From: an uncultured Phascolarctobacterium sp.
GTDB taxonomy: Bacteria; Bacillota; Negativicutes; Acidaminococcales; Acidaminococcaceae
Direction: 5' to 3'
DNA: 5,975 nucleotides
NCBI GenBank assembly: GCA_900554395.1
Contig: USHB01000104.1
Coordinates: forward strand, 1-5,975
The notes below the pieces were generated by a model that was given only the letters and a program-made list of their open reading frames with translations, did not search any database and was not told the DNA's origin. This document shows positions 4,556 to 5,975 of this stretch, piece by piece (within the stretch, counting starts at the first letter, position 1; each line of letters opens with the position of its first letter). The translations under genes were made by a program, and so were the position numbers.

Positions 4556-5975
4556 TTATTTTACAGCTTCGGCGCAGCGTGCGCAAAGGGTAGGATGTTC
4601 AGCATCCTGTCCTACGGTGTCGCTGTAAATCCAGCAGCGTTCGCACTTATGGCCTTCTGCTGCTTTAACTGCTACTTTCAAATCTTCGCGGGTAGTAGCT
4701 TCCCCTGCTTCGCCAACGCCTTCGTGCAGTTCAGCCTGAGATACGATTAAGAGGGTCGGCAAATCTTTTTCTACAGATTTCAGCACTGCCAATGCTTCGC
4801 CTTCTGCGTAAAGTTCAACTTTGGCATCCAAAGAATGGCCAATGGTTTTTGCTTTGCGTGCAACTTCCAGAACTCTGGTAATTTCGCTGCGGATGCCAAT
4901 GAAATCTTCCCATTTTTTCTCAAGCGCAGCATCAATGTATTCTTCTTTGGCTTCGGGCCACGGCATCATCTGTACAGATTCCGGCATGGTAGAAGTTTTC
5001 TTCATGAACTGCCATACTTCTTCCATGGTAAAGCTCAGTACCGGAGCCAGCATTACAACAAGGTCTACCATGATTTCATACATGGCAGTCTGTGCGCTGC
5101 GGCGTTCAAGGCTGTCTGCTTTATAAGCGTACAGTCTGTCTTTCAGAATATCCAGATAATAGCTGCTCATTTCAACCGTGCAGAAGTTATGGATTGCATG
5201 ATAAAGCACATGGAAATCATAATCTTCATAAGCCTGTTTAACTTCTTTTTTAAGAAGCTGCATGTGCATTAAAGCCCAACGGTCAAGTTCAAGCATCTGG
5301 TCAAACGGTACTTTGTCTTTTTCGTAGTCAAAGTCATTGGTGTTGCCAAGGATGTAACGGATAGTGTTGCGGATTTTGCGGTATACTTCGGAAAGCTGTT
5401 TTAAAATTTCTTTGGAGATGCGGATATCAGCTTTATAATCGCTGGAAGCAGCGCACAGGCGGATAATATCTGCGCCGTATTGTTTAATTACATCCTGCGG
5501 GGCAACGGTGTTGCCTACGGATTTGGACATTTTGCGGCCTTCGCCGTCAACAACATAGCCGTGGGTTAAAACAGATTTATACGGTGCATGGCCGGTGGTG
5601 GCAACGCTGGTAAGCAGCGAAGACTGGAACCAGCCGCGGTGCTGGTCGCTGCCTTCAAGATACATATCAACAGGCCACTGCAGTTCCGGGCGTACTTTGG
5701 CAACAGCCGCATGAGAGGAGCCGCTGTCGAACCAAACGTCCATAATATCTGTTTCCTTGGTAAAATGTTTGCCGCCGCAATGCGGGCATACAGTGCCTTC
5801 CGGCAGAATTTCATCGGCTTCGTATTTCCACCATGCATCGGAGCCTTCTTTTTTGAACAAATCGGCAACGGCGTTGATGGTTTCATCGTTAATTAAATGT
5901 TCGCCGCAATCTTTGCAGTAGAATACCGGAATAGGCACACCCCATACGCGCTGACGGGAAATGCACCAGTCATGG
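4556..5975 (-). CDS. ileS: Isoleucyl-tRNA synthetase, C-terminal half (5' end outside the window)
   Basis: The enzyme joins isoleucine to tRNA-Ile using ATP, in the cytoplasm. The 472 visible residues are about half of the usual 900-950. They begin HDWCISRQRVWGVPIPV, a class I IleRS hallmark after the editing domain. Next come a four-Cys pair (visible residues 20, 23, 63, 66), DVWFDSGSS (79-87), LEGSDQHRGWFQSSL, and the KMSKS loop binding ATP (residues 148-152, bases 5519-5533). An anticodon-binding helical domain follows (about 215-350). The C-terminal zinc finger has Cys444, Cys447, Cys464 and Cys467 in CERCWIY and LCARC. These features suit the ordinary bacterial type rather than the eukaryote-like mupirocin-resistant type. 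The frame is open across the right edge (first full codon 5974-5972); a GTG at 5938 is not the start. Any T-box leader would lie outside the window. Confidence 0.97.
   Translation of the reverse strand, partial: HDWCISRQRVWGVPIPVFYCKDCGEHLINDETINAVADLFKKEGSDAWWKYEADEILPEGTVCPHCGGKHFTKETDIMDVWFDSGSSHAAVAKVRPELQWPVDMYLEGSDQHRGWFQSSLLTSVATTGHAPYKSVLTHGYVVDGEGRKMSKSVGNTVAPQDVIKQYGADIIRLCAASSDYKADIRISKEILKQLSEVYRKIRNTIRYILGNTNDFDYEKDKVPFDQMLELDRWALMHMQLLKKEVKQAYEDYDFHVLYHAIHNFCTVEMSSYYLDILKDRLYAYKADSLERRSAQTAMYEIMVDLVVMLAPVLSFTMEEVWQFMKKTSTMPESVQMMPWPEAKEEYIDAALEKKWEDFIGIRSEITRVLEVARKAKTIGHSLDAKVELYAEGEALAVLKSVEKDLPTLLIVSQAELHEGVGEAGEATTREDLKVAVKAAEGHKCERCWIYSDTVGQDAEHPTLCARCAEAVK
4574..4645 (-). 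other. C-terminal zinc finger of isoleucyl-tRNA synthetase
   Basis: C-x2-C (residues 444 and 447 of the visible part) and C-x2-C (464 and 467) frame a short loop that ends five residues before the stop. In the E. coli enzyme this C-terminal zinc site is needed for tRNA charging. All four ligands are intact here. Confidence 0.88.

Noticed and set aside
4529..5896. Open frames on both strands inside ileS
   Set aside because: They overlap a continuous, conserved IleRS reading frame with all motifs intact, so they are shadows.
5936..5938. GTG as a start codon for a short IleRS
   Set aside because: The frame stays open upstream and encodes the conserved HDWCISRQRVWG motif, so this GTG is an internal Val codon and the gene continues beyond the window.

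Overview
The window looks like chromosomal DNA from a Firmicute that has an outer membrane (class Negativicutes, for example a relative of Phascolarctobacterium, Acidaminococcus or Veillonella). This placement is inference. It rests on a classical type V autotransporter with a signal peptide and an outer-membrane beta-barrel ending in Phe, lying close to an isoleucyl-tRNA synthetase that resembles Firmicute enzymes and a gene with a strong GGAGGAGGT ribosome binding site. The base composition is moderately AT-rich.

There are three real genes. From 17 to 3499 on the minus strand lies a complete 1160-residue autotransporter adhesin with a signal peptide, a long Asn/Gly-rich beta-helical passenger, a pertactin-like autochaperone segment and a 12-stranded-type beta-barrel. 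From 3825 to 4493 on the plus strand lies a small sigma-70-family sigma factor, transcribed divergently from the autotransporter. From 4556 to the right edge, on the minus strand, lies the C-terminal half of isoleucyl-tRNA synthetase (ileS), whose N-terminal half is outside the window. The sigma-factor gene and ileS converge on one perfect hairpin terminator.

The 325-base gap between the divergent genes holds both promoters. The autotransporter promoter has an extended -10 (TGATATAAT) and a -35-like TTGCGG separated by only 16 bp, and that spacer is largely a run of G. The whole run is seven G. This is the architecture of a promoter that phase-varies by slippage, as known for Neisseria porA, and it sits in front of a surface adhesin gene. 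An inverted repeat, AGACAT-N12-ATGTCT, abuts the same -35. These are the most interesting signals in the window.

Working together: ileS is housekeeping. The autotransporter would be exported by Sec and displayed on the outer membrane, with expression probably switched by the poly-G tract. The sigma factor may or may not control its divergent neighbour; the sequence alone cannot decide this. The autotransporter gene is also compositionally mosaic: its N-terminal passenger third is far more AT-rich than its barrel and than ileS.
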